A stretch of 64,000 nucleotides of DNA, taken from Ophthalmolycus amberensis. Its lineage: Eukaryota > Chordata > Actinopteri > Perciformes > Zoarcidae. Under the pieces are notes generated by a model that worked only from the letters and a program-made list of their open reading frames with translations, was not told the origin of the DNA and did no database searches. Position numbers and translations under genes: made by a program. Below, one piece after another: positions 42,674 to 56,115 of this stretch; position 1 is the first letter of the stretch; every line of letters begins with the position of its first letter. The stretch covers positions 505,001 through 569,000 of the forward strand of contig JAFEUB010000893.1 in NCBI GenBank assembly GCA_024529925.1, in the 5' to 3' direction.

Positions 42674-43374
42674 CACTTGAACATGTGCTCCGGTTCAGTG
42701 CTTCCATTTGTAAAATAAATAGATGGCATGGGATCAGAGATAAAATCAACAAGGATGAAAAGTACACCAGTGTAACAAAAATGGTGACCAAATGCCAGTA
42801 CAATCGTTTAGTGAACATAGAAATACACTTGCATACAATTAAGGATCTGCCACCCCGTCCACCCAAAAACAAATCAATATGCAGCAAAGGACAACTCAAG
42901 TATCAGCTTGTTTTTGGAGACAGCAGTAGTATCGTATCAACTTTAAATGTCAGTATTAAATCTTAGCGTTTGGTTTCAACAATTTTTACGAGCGCACAAC
43001 AGCAGGATTATCAATTAGTTCTTCGTTTTTATGCCCATTCGAAAAGGTTAAATTCCCAACAAACAGAAAGTAAAGTGCTCGTGCAACACTCTGGTCGTTC
43101 TCGAGGCCAACAAACGGTTTGTAAAAAAGCACTTTTGTATTTCTTTTAAAGACGGAGAGAAGAGAACATGGCAGCTGTTGTCAACACCTTGGAGGAATGT
43201 TCTTTAATGTCGGTTTAATAACTGAACCACAGTCCGCACACACAAACGCCTCTGTGAACGTATCAAATACTGTCACTCCAAGCGGTTACAGAGCGACACG
43301 CAAAACACCCTTCACAACAAGAGTGTGTGCGCCGTGCTCGTGGTTAAAGATGGGACGGGCCGACAAAAACACTC

Positions 43375-43395
43375 GGGGGGGGGGGGGGGGGGGGG
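43375..43395. repeat. Poly-G run (G21)
   Basis: Uninterrupted run of 21 G, equal to C21 in the camsap1 transcript 3' UTR. Such runs are prone to length error in sequencing. Confidence 0.95.
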
Positions 43396-44499
43396 AGGGA
43401 GTTACATTGCATGAAAGAAGCCGTCGACAAGTGTTCGTGAGTGCACCTTTATACAGGACAATTCAAGAGTGCCCAGTGGAGCGAGAAGACACAACTAAGC
43501 TCTAAACATCAGAGAATATCCGTTATGATGAAAACGCATAACATCAGCTCAGACTCTAAACCACATCGCTGTAATCAGAAAGAAAAAGGCTGAAACAAAA
43601 AAAAAAGCACAATTTATGTCCCAAAAATCTATCCGTCACCCTATTCTTCCCAGAAAAGGATGTTTTGAAAAAGTATTTAAAATGACCGTTAACTTTCTGT
43701 TTTTTTTGTTGCTATACACATATCCAGTGCTACACGATCAGCGTCTAGTCTAAAAAGCGGTTGAATAAATAGACGATAGTACCACGATGCGTGAAAAGGC
43801 CAACGGATGTCTGAAGGAGACCTGAGGAGCTCCCCGGGACTAAAGAAGAAGACAGTTCAGAGCAGCAGCTTTGTTTTTTTTGGAGATCCCCGGTGAGGCA
43901 AATTCGGCAATGCCAGCCTGATTCGACCGATTCGACAGTCCACGCAGGAAGAGATTGTTGTTGGGACAGCAGAGCAGACTGGCGGTCCTAAAGCGTTGTA
44001 AAAAGGTCCTTTGCTTCGGATTTTCCCGAAAAAGAGCGACAGAATTCCCCCAATGCCCCCCCCCCTCCTTTTGTTCCCAAGTTGTCCGAAAGGAGAGACT
44101 TTAGTGCTGCAGCTGAGCTCTCGACCATGACAGTGCTGAACTAATAAATACTTCATGTAAAAAAAAAAAAAAAGAAAAAAAAAGAAAGAAGAACAGTGTG
44201 AGAGAAACAGAGGAAGAAAATGCCACATGCTTGAGTCGTATAAAAACCGAGCCGGACCAAAAGAAACCCGAATAGATCGCACTGAGATCACGGAGGCAAA
44301 TTCAGCCGGCATTCCTTTTTGTTGCAAGCACCGATCCCTCAGACCACCTGTGACACTGACACACACACACACACACAAGTGTGGCCTCCAGGTTTCCAGG
44401 CCGAGCATGGCGGTGAGCGTCAATGCAGTCTATTCAGGAAACAAGCGAGATGGGGAGGAGACGACTTGGGTGAAGGAGGGTTTGAAATCCGGCTCTCTG

Positions 44500-44796
44500 C
44501 TATTTTGCGCTTTTCTTTGGCACAGCACCTCTCTTGGCATGCCACAGGTGGTTGTGGATGGTGATGGCATCCACGCTGACTGACACAGTCTTGGAGGGGA
44601 TGACGGTGAACTGCTTTCGGTCAGAGCTGTACTTGTACAGCTTGTCGATCATCTTCTTGCTGATGCTCTTGGGTCCCATCCCCGTCAGCTTTTGGCTCTC
44701 TTCCGTGTCGGGGAAGTACGAGTAGAGCGCCCGGAACTGGCAGCCGCCGTCACGGAACAGGATCATCAGGTGGTTGGACTCGCACTTCTCCAACTC
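44500..44796 (-). CDS. camsap1: camsap1 terminal coding exon (CKK domain)
   Basis: 297 nt, ctccag acceptor, stop TAG at 44500-44502. It encodes ELEKCESNHLMILFRDGGCQ, then FRALYSYFPDTEESQKLTGM, SSDRKQFTVIPSKTVSVSVD and HNHLWHAKRG. The CKK microtubule-binding fold is complete. Confidence 0.98.
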   Translation of the reverse strand, partial: ELEKCESNHLMILFRDGGCQFRALYSYFPDTEESQKLTGMGPKSISKKMIDKLYKYSSDRKQFTVIPSKTVSVSVDAITIHNHLWHAKRGAVPKKSAK

Positions 44797-47700
44797 CTGG
44801 AGGGGAAGGGAATAATAATGAAGTACAGTGAAAGTGTGCAAAATGAGTAGGAGATTCACTTTTTGGCTTAAAAAGCAGTGTGTAATGTGGTGTTTTTAGA
44901 GGACTGACCTCTAGGATCTGGTTCTTCTGAGGCTCGTTGACTTTGCCAGCCAAGCAGCAGTGGGAGATTGCATTGTGGATGATCGGCTTATTGGACTTGG
45001 CGCTGGGCTCTTTGAATAGTTTGGGACCTAAGGGAGAAAAGCCAGTTAGATCTCATAGTTGTTGGAACACTTAAGAGAGTAAATAGTCAGATGACTTTTC
45101 TTCACCGATCAATAAATAACACAACTACTGGTCTGTTATAGCAGCATATCTGTTAATAGACATAATAAACTGACCAGTGTATTCAGCCATGGAAGTGATG
45201 GAGGACGCAGTGGAGCCGTTGTCCCAGTCCCTTTCTGCAGCTCGACTGTTGGCACGACTGCCGGGAAACGACTCCACGGAGTCGCAGCTGGAGGACAAAA
45301 CCAAAAGGAGGCACAGACTGAAAACACTAGAACGACTGCAAACCTCGAAAACGACACACAGAATACGTCTTAAGCGCAAGCTAACATTGTAAACAAAACT
45401 AAAGCTGGAAGCAGCTTACCGCTGAGAGCCCGCCCCTCCAGAGTTGACGCTGTCGGCCTCGTTGGTGGCAGCGGAGGCCAGAGACAGACTGGATTGGGTG
45501 TTGTTCAGGTTGTCAGCTGTGTGGAACAGAGAGTGTGCTTTGTGGTTAAATGCCATTTTCTGCATGAAATCCCATCTCTTCTTTCTCTACAAGTTTGTTT
45601 TATTTCATATCATTTGAGGGCTGTACCCTGATTACATTGGCATTTGCATTCTGAATCAACATTTTTTTAATTTCAGGTTTTTTCAGCTTGGACACATTAT
45701 TTCTGCCCAGTTGCAGATAAAGATTAGGCTACACTAATCCGTGTGTTACTCCATTTGACATTCAATCCGTCATTTAATCCAAAGCAGCGAAGACATTTGT
45801 GTCAGAAACGAATCTCAGTCATGTGACAAAGTAACCGTAGAACAAGCATCAGCCAACGTGCCCCACAGCTCAGGAACACACTGTGCTAGCACGTGTTAAG
45901 ACACAATGTGACCGTTAAATGTCAAACTCATGATGTAACGATCTTACGTGTGGAAGAATAGCACTTGGAGAAATTGTCGCCGGACGCCTCCTCCCTGAGG
46001 ACGGGCTTGGGTCGGTGTTTCTGCTTGGGTTTGGGGGTTTTGGGGGCTTTGGGCTTCCCGAGGCCTTGTTCCTCCAGCAGCTCCTGCTGCTTCCTGCGGA
46101 GATACTCCTGCTTTATCAGCTCACGCCGGGTCTTCTCATCTTCTTTCCGCAAGCGGTCCTCCTCTGCCTTCCGTCTGGTGTTGAAACCAAACAGCAGTGT
46201 TAGCACGTGGTTTTTGGAAGAACGACATGTAAATCCTACGCTAACGTTGGACAGGTTACCTGACTTCGTCTCGCTTCAGCTCTGATTCTGATTCTAGCTG
46301 TTGTTTACGGATTCGAGCCTCCTCGGCTTTCTTCTGCTGCTTCAGCAAGAACGCCGCTCTCTTCTTAGCAAGCTCGTCCTCTGCCTTCTGCTCGTCCTAC
46401 AACACAAGAACATGGAACCCGACATCAACGACTGGACTGGAAAAAATGAAATAAATAAATCTATTTCATTCAAAGGCATTACCTTGAAGAAGAAGCCCAT
46501 GACTGACTTCTGCTCTCCATCGCCTCCTCCTGTCGTGTACTCAGCAGCTTCCTCTTCCTCGGGGACAGACAGGTCCACCTCGATCAGTGCGGATCTGTTG
46601 CGCTGCACCTCGTCCGATGGCATGTTCTCTTTCCCTGAACCGTCGGAGGAGTTGAGGTCGGACTCTCTCTGGGTGCTGGACAGGCACTCGTCAAAGGACA
46701 CTTCCACGGCCGTCAGGTCCACTCGGGTCGGCAGGCGCATGTTTGCCTCGTCGTGAAGGCGGAAGTTGGCGCTGCGAGCGTGGCCGGCGCCTGGCCTGTC
46801 GATTGTCTCCGCTGCTGTGGGGGTCCTGGGGCTGTCGGGCTGCTCGGTCCTGGGGGACCGGCCCCCGGCCAACTGCCTTAGGTGTGGTAATGTCTCCGAC
46901 CCGCTCTGGGTGGGGGTGAGGGTCCTGGAGGCCTGCCGGCCCTGCTCCTTGGCTATCTTTAGCTCCGATGGTTTGGCCCTGGAGCCCCGGCCTGAGCTCA
47001 GCTTGGGGGGTTTCCTGGTGGGAGTGAGGTCGGCGCTGGAGATGTGCTCCACAAAGTGAAAGCCTGCCTTTCCCTTTGAGTCGCCGGTGACGGGAGGAGC
47101 CTGAGCTGCACCAGGCGGGGACTGTACATTCTGTTTCATCAACATCTCCTGCTGCAGTGACAGCTGCATCATCTGTTGCTGGATGCTGCCGATGGCGTCG
47201 TTCAACAGGTCGATGGAGTGGCTGCACTCGTTTAGGTCCAACTCCTCTTCCAGATGGAAGCTTCCGCTGGGCTCTTTCTTTTCTGCTGCTAAGGCACCTG
47301 GCGGGGGGGCTACCGCCACCACTTTGTCCCCTCTGAGGGCATCGACACACATGTCTTTACTTGATGGTGCTCTCTCCGCACTGAGCTCGTCTTTCGAGAT
47401 GTCAGCTTTGAGTGGGTTGGGTAGCGTGTCGCGTTTGCCTTTCTTCACGATGTGCAGGAAGGCAGCCTTTCCCAGTTTCTGCCTCTGCCTCGCCGACAGA
47501 ACTTCCATCTTCTTCTTCTGGTGCTCGATGGCACGTCGCTTCTCCTCCAGCTGCATGCGGAGCTGGACAATTTCAGAAGCCAGTACGTTAGAACCGCCGC
47601 CACCGTCGCCGGAGGGGCTCTGGTCCCTTTTAAGCCTCCAGGAGGAAGCCAGGGGCCCGCTGCTCTCCGATCCATCCGGAGTGGTCCTTTGGGAGCTGGA

Positions 47701-50700
47701 GGCACTGGAGCGCAGGTCGTGGTTGCTGCCGAAGCGCTGCTGCTGGGCTTTGCGCTCGGCGAAGGAGGTCATGCGCACACTGCCGCTGGCTATGCTGCTG
47801 GCCTGGGAGTGACCGCTGAGACAGGGGCTGGAGCGACCGCTGCCGCCGTTCATGTCTTTGTCCTCGTGCTCTTTCACATTCATGTCCTCTTGGAGTTTGG
47901 CTGATTCTTCTTCTTCATCCTCATTAAGGGCTTTCCTGGCCCAGTTGGGGTCTTTAGTGGTAAGAGCTTCATCCAGATCCTCTTCATCCAGGTCCTCAAG
48001 CTCAGCATCCGGGGCCTGGGCAGGCTTTGGCTCTTCAGAATCTGAATGAAGGTAGAACCCCCCAGCTGGTTCTCTGGACGAGGGGTCCACACTGCTGGTA
48101 ACAATGGGGCAGAAATCTACCGGCCCCGGTTGAAGCTCCCCCGACAAGTCTCCCTCCTCACCCGGAGGGGTGAAGGTCCGGTTCAAGCTGCAGGGAGCTT
48201 TCCTACGAACGGCCGATGCAGATCCGTCTCCTCTGCGTAGAGAGCCCCTCCCAGAGGAGTGGGGCCCCTCACCGCTCTCCTCCTGCTTGTTCAGACATAC
48301 AGACTTCTCTTTAGCTGCTTTGATCACAGAAGGCATCAGTGGTTCTAGGTAAAAGCTATCGGGTGCAGGCGTGGACTCCGCGGATGGTTCGGGTCCCGCT
48401 GTGGCAGTTGCTTGCGTCCCGTCGACCCGTTTGGGGACGACGGCGGCATCAGCTCTCGCAACTGCGACCAGAGTTTCTTCCCCATCCTCAATGTTGACGT
48501 TTCCCAGGAGGCTGAGGCCGTTGACGCGGCGCATTGCAGCCTGTGAAGGCTGGTGGACAGACGTCTGGTGTTTGGGCGTGACGTTGATGACGTTGGACGC
48601 CAGGCTGTCCTTGCTTATGGAGCGAGCCAGACTCACACTGTCGCCAGAAGCAATGTCTGCATCGCCGTCTGTGGCCGAGTGAAACATGTAGGAGCTCAGC
48701 GTGGACAGCGGTCTGCAGGAGGAGAGACTGAAAATAGAAACACAATTATATATTATAAGCTGCTTAGAGTTTGTGTTTGGAAGTTAGTCCATCCAATGTT
48801 CAGCATTTCTGCTTGAGCATTCACATTAGCCAATGGATTGTCTATAAAATCGACTGATCAATTAACAAGAAAATCATTGCAGCTGTACAAATAGTTAGAC
48901 ACAACCAAAATCTTTGCCGTATAAATTATAGTATTGTACACGCTTACAAAAGGACGGACAGGGAGTGAACCTCTAACCCAAGTATATTTGCATCCATTAC
49001 AATTTAAATATCCATCAGCGGATTTACAACAAAGCCCACCGAGCTTTAAAAAGGTTTCATCTTCTCACCTTCAGTAGTATATGGAAACAAAAGGTATTCC
49101 AAACCACGAGTAGAAATATATGTTTCATATTAGAGCCAATTCAGGTGTTAGTTTGAGCTCCTTTAGGTACCTCTGCCTCTTGTCGGGCCATGCAACGACA
49201 GAGCCTCGGGGTTGTCCGTCCATTTGAGTCAGGGAGTTGGAGCGGTTTCTGACACCTTACCAGAAACACACACACAAAAGCAAAGAATAAGTCTAACAAC
49301 AGCTGCTGGTCACACTCATATACTGACGAGCAATCCTTTGTCTTCTTGTTGGTGTAAAGACTGTTGTCCTTACCTGCACCATCTTCTCCATGCTGCTTCT
49401 GCTGCCTCTGTCTGAGGGGCAGGAGCGGGTGGGAAGGACTGAAGGTTGGACCCCCTTTACTAAAAAACAAACAGAAATCACTTTTTTTTAAAGTAACAAA
49501 CACAACTGTCTTTTAAACACTGTTGGGAGAGCAGATTAACAGAAAGTCTTCGCTTCACCAGTGCAAAGTATGGGGTAAGAACATTTCCTTACCTCCCCCC
49601 CCCCAACCAAATACATTCAGTTATCTTTCAACATGATGAGGAGGAGAGCGAGAGAAGACTTACAGGGGGTCAGAGTCTTCAGGGTGCAGGAAGTACCTGT
49701 TACAGACTTCGGGGCTGCTCTGGCTATCGGCCGAACCAGGGCTGGCCAGGAAGCTGCGCTTGGTGGCGTTGGAGATAGGCACTGATGGGCGGGCACTCTT
49801 GGGCTGAGCTATGGTTCGAGCTGAGAAGAGGAGGAAGGGAGAGTTGTAGTGACTGATACTGGAAATCTCAACAAAGAACCTCGACTGTAATCAAAATAAA
49901 AACTTAAGAAATAAGAAAGGGGCATTTTAAATGCAACTTCCAATGATGTAGAGATCAGAGAGACTGGAAGGAGATTTACGTTTCGTGGGAATCACACGGG
50001 GATGCTTACCATCTTTGAACTCTTCGAGGTCTCTGGGCTGGACAAACTCTGGCTTGACAGTCTCAAACCACCAGAAGAGTTCAGCAATGAACACCATCAC
50101 ATTGTGCTACATGGAGAGCACGAGAAACACATCAAAAAGACTTGATGATCATCATTAAGCTCAAAATAACAGCACAAATTGTTTAGCCCAAGTGGTTTTT
50201 ACATTTTTATTGCAAACGTTGATGAAAACACAGGACGTCACGTTTTGTACCTTGAGCACGAGCGGCGAGTAGAGCATGTCCTCCATCGTCAGATAGAAAC
50301 TCTTATTCAGATACTCGTTGGCGAACTCTTTGAGTAGATGAATGTTGTACAGGCTATCTGCAATGGAGGGGACTTCCTTCAGGCAAACATCTGGTCAGAC
50401 AGGCAGAGAGAGCAGAGTCAGATCGGGACACAACTCCATGACCTGCTGGCTATTAATGTCACACTGACGGGACAGTCAGCCATGTGCAGGCGCCAGAAAT
50501 AGGGTCACACATGGATATTAAATTCAATGTAGCAGAGAAAGCTCGATGCTCTTTACAGAAAAATATGTTGAGGGCAACTGATAATTAAGATTCATCGATT
50601 GAATGCGTGTCTGCGAGTGGCTCAGCATACCCTCCAGCTTCATGAGGTCTGGGCAGAAGTAGTTGACCACAGTGAGCAGTGCCGCTCCGTCACACACGTC

Positions 50701-52218
50701 CCTCATCAGGTCTTCCAGCAGAGGGAAGAAGGGCAGCTGGCGGCCTGAAGCGTGCTCCCGGCGATACCGCACCTAGCCACCAGGGGGAGACGAAGAGGGC
50801 GTTATGGGAGAACAGCAACTACAAACACCACAATGATACCAACAACCGATGACACCACATGAAACATCCTAAATGCATTGACTAGTGTCACCAGCACCAA
50901 ACTCTTTTGTTGGTGAGATTCACGTCTGAACTAGTCAAGGCATATATTGATCACGGATGTTTCGCTTTGAAGCATCAGATCAAGGTTCGCCCCTGGAGTT
51001 TCAAAGAAAGCTAGTGGTTTGATTTGCTGATAATGTAAGATGATACTCCTCTTCAAAGGATCAACAGCAGATTTAGTGCAAAGACAAAGCCTCGCTGCTC
51101 GTGATCAAGCAGTTTAGGGAGAACCCCAAAGAGCTGGTTAACTGTGAGGAGGTGGAGGTGTTAGAGCAGTGGTATGAACAACACAGTGGATGGTCAGCCT
51201 TCCTCAGGCCTCAATAGCAGAGGAGCCCAACGTGAGCCAGCTGACTGGGAGAGAAACTGGGCTAATCACTGTCCCACTTCTGGGAAATGAGTGTGTAGTA
51301 AGAACTCGCCGACGACAGATGCATAGCTACTAACAGCTGGTAAAGATGGGCATTTTCAGATAGAACATGCACAAATCAACTAAATACAACAGACTCAATA
51401 TGTATAGGCTGATCATTGTTACATAGGCATGTGCAACCGTTTTAGAAACTGGGGATGGAGCTCGATTACAGGCCTACATATGATTTGGAGCAACATAAAT
51501 ATAGATCGCACAGGAAGCCAGAGCAGACTGAACTGACTGGTACTGCAGCTTGTAACTCCAAAATGCTTCTGCGTGACATCAAAACATTCACCTTATACGA
51601 GGAACACCACTCGGTATGTAATGACTAATCAATCTGACATGTCAGTGACACTTGTAAAAGAGCTTAGTGCGGATACGTCAATACGTATGTTGGCTGATAA
51701 TGAACAAAAAACCTGCAGTACAGAAATATCAAACTAGGTTTTTACATACGTAGTTTGTTCACCAGAGCACTGACAAGGTGATTTGCTCAGTATGCATCTT
51801 GGTGACAATTCTTTGAAAAATATGTTTCTAAGGAACCCTTCAATAAAGAGATCAAAGCTTGATTTTAAACCCAAACTGATCAAAGAGGGCAAAGCCTAGC
51901 ACACAAACTAAGAGACCACTGCACGATTTAAGAAGATCACACACACAACAAAGATATACTTATCTTAAACTTGTACAGCGTTTTCTCAACATCTACAGTG
52001 TATTGGGAGACTGTTGCACAAAATTAGACTAACTGTACTTAGGAAGCTTTTGTCACAAGTCACAGGTGAAACTACCAACCAAACTTAAGGAACTCTACTA
52101 CTAAATAAGTTCTACATAAAAAAAGAACTTCCCCCGACAAAGAGGGACCACCGTACCGCTTCTAAGAGCTCCTCTGGCTCCAGCATGCAGTGGGCCAGCT
52201 CGTGCATGACATCAGGCT

Positions 52219-52251
<33 letters not shown>

Positions 52252-55200
52252 GAGAGCAGAGATAATGTCAGAGGAGACCGTGTGTGTGAGAGCAGAAGAG
52301 ACAGAGACCGGAGGGGGAATGACAAAGCAGATCAGTGAGAGGAGGTGGCCAGGGATGGGACTGCAAAGCAAAAAAATAAGCAGCAGATCCACATGGCGTA
52401 CTGGAGCTTGAAATGAGGCAGCACACATCGCGTAGCTAAAGGAATATCTCTTGATCACTTCACAAATAGGTCAGAGGAACCTTACACCTGGGTGACATGT
52501 TTGCCACGAGGGAACGAAAAAGAAGAAACAAAAGAAAAGAACCGTCAGCCTTCTCCCCCTTGCTGACCGACGCTGGCTACAAGCAGCACAGAATGAGCTT
52601 GAATGAGCCATGGTGGAGTGTGTGCGAGCACATCAACACAGGACTACGCGTGCAAAGGGGGGAGAGAGGAAAGAAAATGGGGTTATGGGGGGGGGGGGGG
52701 GGGCAGGGCTGGCATCCAACTTACAGGGACTAGCTTCCAATACCATTTGGAGGGAGACTATCCAGTTTGCAGGGATAAGAGAGGAGAGGGAGGGAGAGAC
52801 AGATGAGGAAGAGGAGCAGAGAGATCAACAGGTCAGAGGAGACAAAAGGTTCCGATCGGAACAGGAGAGGAAGGTCACAACAGCTGCCATCAGGGAGGAA
52901 CATTCCTTCCATCACAACTAAGGATGTTGTCTTGAACTAAGTTTTCGAAAAAAGATTTTGCAGCAACAACACCTGGATTGAAGACCAATGAAATAAATGT
53001 TACTTGGTTATACGTTAGAAAAGTTACTTCTAAAAGTTCCAAAAGGCCAGACAGATAAAGCTACTGTTAGAAATGTGTTGGTCACTTTAGCGCTGGTATT
53101 TTAGGTTTTCTCTCTCCTGTAGAAGAAGACGCTGTGAGTGGCTTTACCTTTTGGTGGCTGGGGGACTCCAGCGGGGGGTGCTTGACTTTGTGCTCTCTTT
53201 CTGTAACCTCCCTTATCTTTGTGTTCACCTGCAGTAGAAATAATGACAGCGTGTTTACATGTACGTAGTCAAAAAAAAAAAAAACAGGTCAATGATCTTT
53301 TATTCTCCCACATGGGAATAAAAACTGTCCCAAACGGACAGTGACGGTGTGGGACATCATGATGATTAACGGACACACTGCGTCACGGCTTTCGCAGCCT
53401 CGGGCCTTCAACTCATTGAAAGATGAGTGCAACATGAGCCTCTTGTGTGTGTGCACCACATCCACACTGCTATCCGTCTCTGAGCACCAGTGACATGCAG
53501 GCCTCCAGAAAACAAGAGGGCCACTGTCGCCTATAATGTCAGCGTGAAACAGATTATTCATACCGCATGGTGCAGAGCGACAGCCGAGGGTCATAATCAG
53601 ATTGACAACTACGGAGTGAAGAGGCTGGACTGCAAGATGTATGGAACGCTGTGGATGTGAAAAGTTTTTAAATATGATAAATGAACTGGCATTTATATGG
53701 CGGCTTAAGTCGCCATATCAATGCCAGTTCTATATCTGCCTTCGTCCTCCAACCACTAAAAGCGCTTTTGCTGCATGCCAACATTCACACACACATTCAG
53801 GCAGAGGCTGGCAAACAAACAGGACCTAATCTAATGCTCATTCTCTCACACACACACTCACACACACCTGGATCACATCCTGCACTCTACTGAGAGCACC
53901 TTTCTAGTTGTATATGCACTGCTTATGTCTGTGCTGTGTGTGTGTGTGTGTCTGCGCGCCAACCTTGTTGATCCAGAAGACCATGGCGTCCTCCAGGTCA
54001 AAGGGCAGCTCCTTGGAGGCACTGAAGGTAGAGAATGCGCTTGACAGAAGCCACCACTTTCTCGATGCTGATCATCTCCACTGTGTAGGCCATCATGAGG
54101 GCATCGATCATCGGCACGTGAGCACTCTGAGTGAGGGGGAAGTAGAAACAGAGGACAATTCAATTTCAATGGATTGTTCCTGGTTTCCAATGCAATCCAT
54201 CGCAAATAAGCTGAAATACCCAGATCACACTTCATCACATATTAGTTTTCTTATTTTTTTTGGAACTTTGTAATCCAACAAACTAAAATAAACTGCCTCA
54301 CATCAGCGCTCACAAAAGACTCAAAAACAGTCAAACTAAAATTCTTTCAGAATGGAGCTTTAAGGTTTCTGAGAACAATAATTTAAAGCGTGACAGATGC
54401 AGATAAATACCAGCCAGACCTCAATCAGTGCAAAACTAGACTCACACAAATCAAATGTATTTTAGAGTATACCAAAAGCAAAAAAAGACACTTGACTCAT
54501 CCTGCAGGATTTGCTGATCTTTCACTTCAAAAAGCTGACAAATGTCAAAATAAAGTATTTAAAAGTCTAGTAGTCATGTGAGCAGAGTTCTTTCTCATCT
54601 CGGGTTGGTTGGGAGGCCTCCTCCATGTCGGCCCACATCACATTACACAGCTAGCTGGATTGGAAGGATTGCCCGAGGCTGGACAGTAAATACCGTAGTA
54701 CACAACAGACGCTGATGTGTTCAATCAGTGGGGTTCCCTTTAAACGTTCATTATGAACATCCTACACCATGTCATGACAACACCTTCAGGAGAAGCAGCT
54801 GGTTTAAAGCATAGCCCTGTCTTTACTTTATTGAACAATCATTTGTAGTAAAAATAGTCAGTGAGCAGTGGATTCTGGGACAGAACAGCCACTATTGTGT
54901 GTGATCAAACGACTGAGATTAATGGATAAGGATGCTGTCTTCTTCAGAACTCTAGCAGAACAACCCTGAGGTTGAAATAACTCGCTACGGTTTAATGAAA
55001 GGTGACACTTCTCATTTAGCCCAATGGGTGTCCGCCTTTAAACCCACTCTCTATATCATAATGAAATCCAGAGGCCCAGCAGGGGTGTATCCCCACTCCA
55101 AGTGGCCTAACACCTGCTTCCTGCCAGTAAAAAATATACCTTTTTAACAGCCAGGGAGGGGATTAACACCAAATACATCTCTGATTGCAGCTGACAAAAC

Positions 55201-55905
55201 ACAATGTTGGTAGCCAGCCTCTTTTTCTGAATCTCATTCTATGTAAAGTCTATAAAGGGTTATTCCTCGCCCACGACATCACAACTATGCAGCACCTGAA
55301 ATCCATCACAGAGCAAATAGATCCATGCCATTGTTTCAGTCAGTGCTTGTGCAACATATTGCTGGATTAATCCAATTAGTGATGGAAGTGCACCGAGGTT
55401 AGGCTCGTTAGCATAAAGAACGAGAGCTATTCAGAACATTCAGCACAGCACGACGTACATGAACGACGACAAAGACAGTGAGAGCCTACTTCCAGACAGA
55501 CCTAGACTAAGACGGGAGAGGAGAGGAGAGGAAAGGAGGAAGCTGAAGGCTGCTCAGGCTCATTGGAATCACTCACACAGTAGCTTCTGTTTTGTTGAGC
55601 TTTTTTTCTGTTTTCAAAAGCAATTTAATCAAGTCTTAAAAATGTTCCTATAAATTCTTGTTGCTTTAAACCGCTAACTTCCACAACTGCTGTTGCACGA
55701 AATGACTCAACTTAAAAGAAACGGTGTACTGCACTTATCATCCAAATAAGTAGTGCTAAAATAAAATTTTAACAAAAGGGCAAATATAACAGCATGATGT
55801 GCTGTTAAATCTTTTGTTCTCTACCAACACTTACTCTGCCCTTCTTCAGGGCAGCGAGGAGCCCCATGGAGAGCACTGCTGCTGCCCTGAGCCGTCTCTG
55901 TCTTT

Positions 55906-55939
<34 letters not shown>

Positions 55940-56082
55940 GACACACACACACACACAGGTTTAAGTGGACTCCAGAGGGTGGGGAGCTTCTCAAGGTTTT
56001 TACAAGCCCAGCTGTTGCCCCAACAAGAGTCAGACTCGGTGCAGAGGAATTGTCTGCCGGTACAGAAGCAGGGTCTCTCTCG

Positions 56083-56115
<33 letters not shown>

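Larger units (their letters stand above)
42641..44499 (-). other. camsap1: camsap1 probable 3' UTR
   Basis: 1.8 kb of non-coding sequence after the camsap1 stop, ending at a minus-strand AATAAA at 42668-42673. It contains a G21 run (43375-43395) and A-rich and CA tracts. Confidence 0.5.

Noticed and set aside
46691..47812. Long open frames on both strands and in other frames inside the camsap1 central exon
   Set aside because: The minus-strand frame is continuous over 748 codons, matches CAMSAP1 and has correct splice phases. The others are GC-driven shadows without known motifs.
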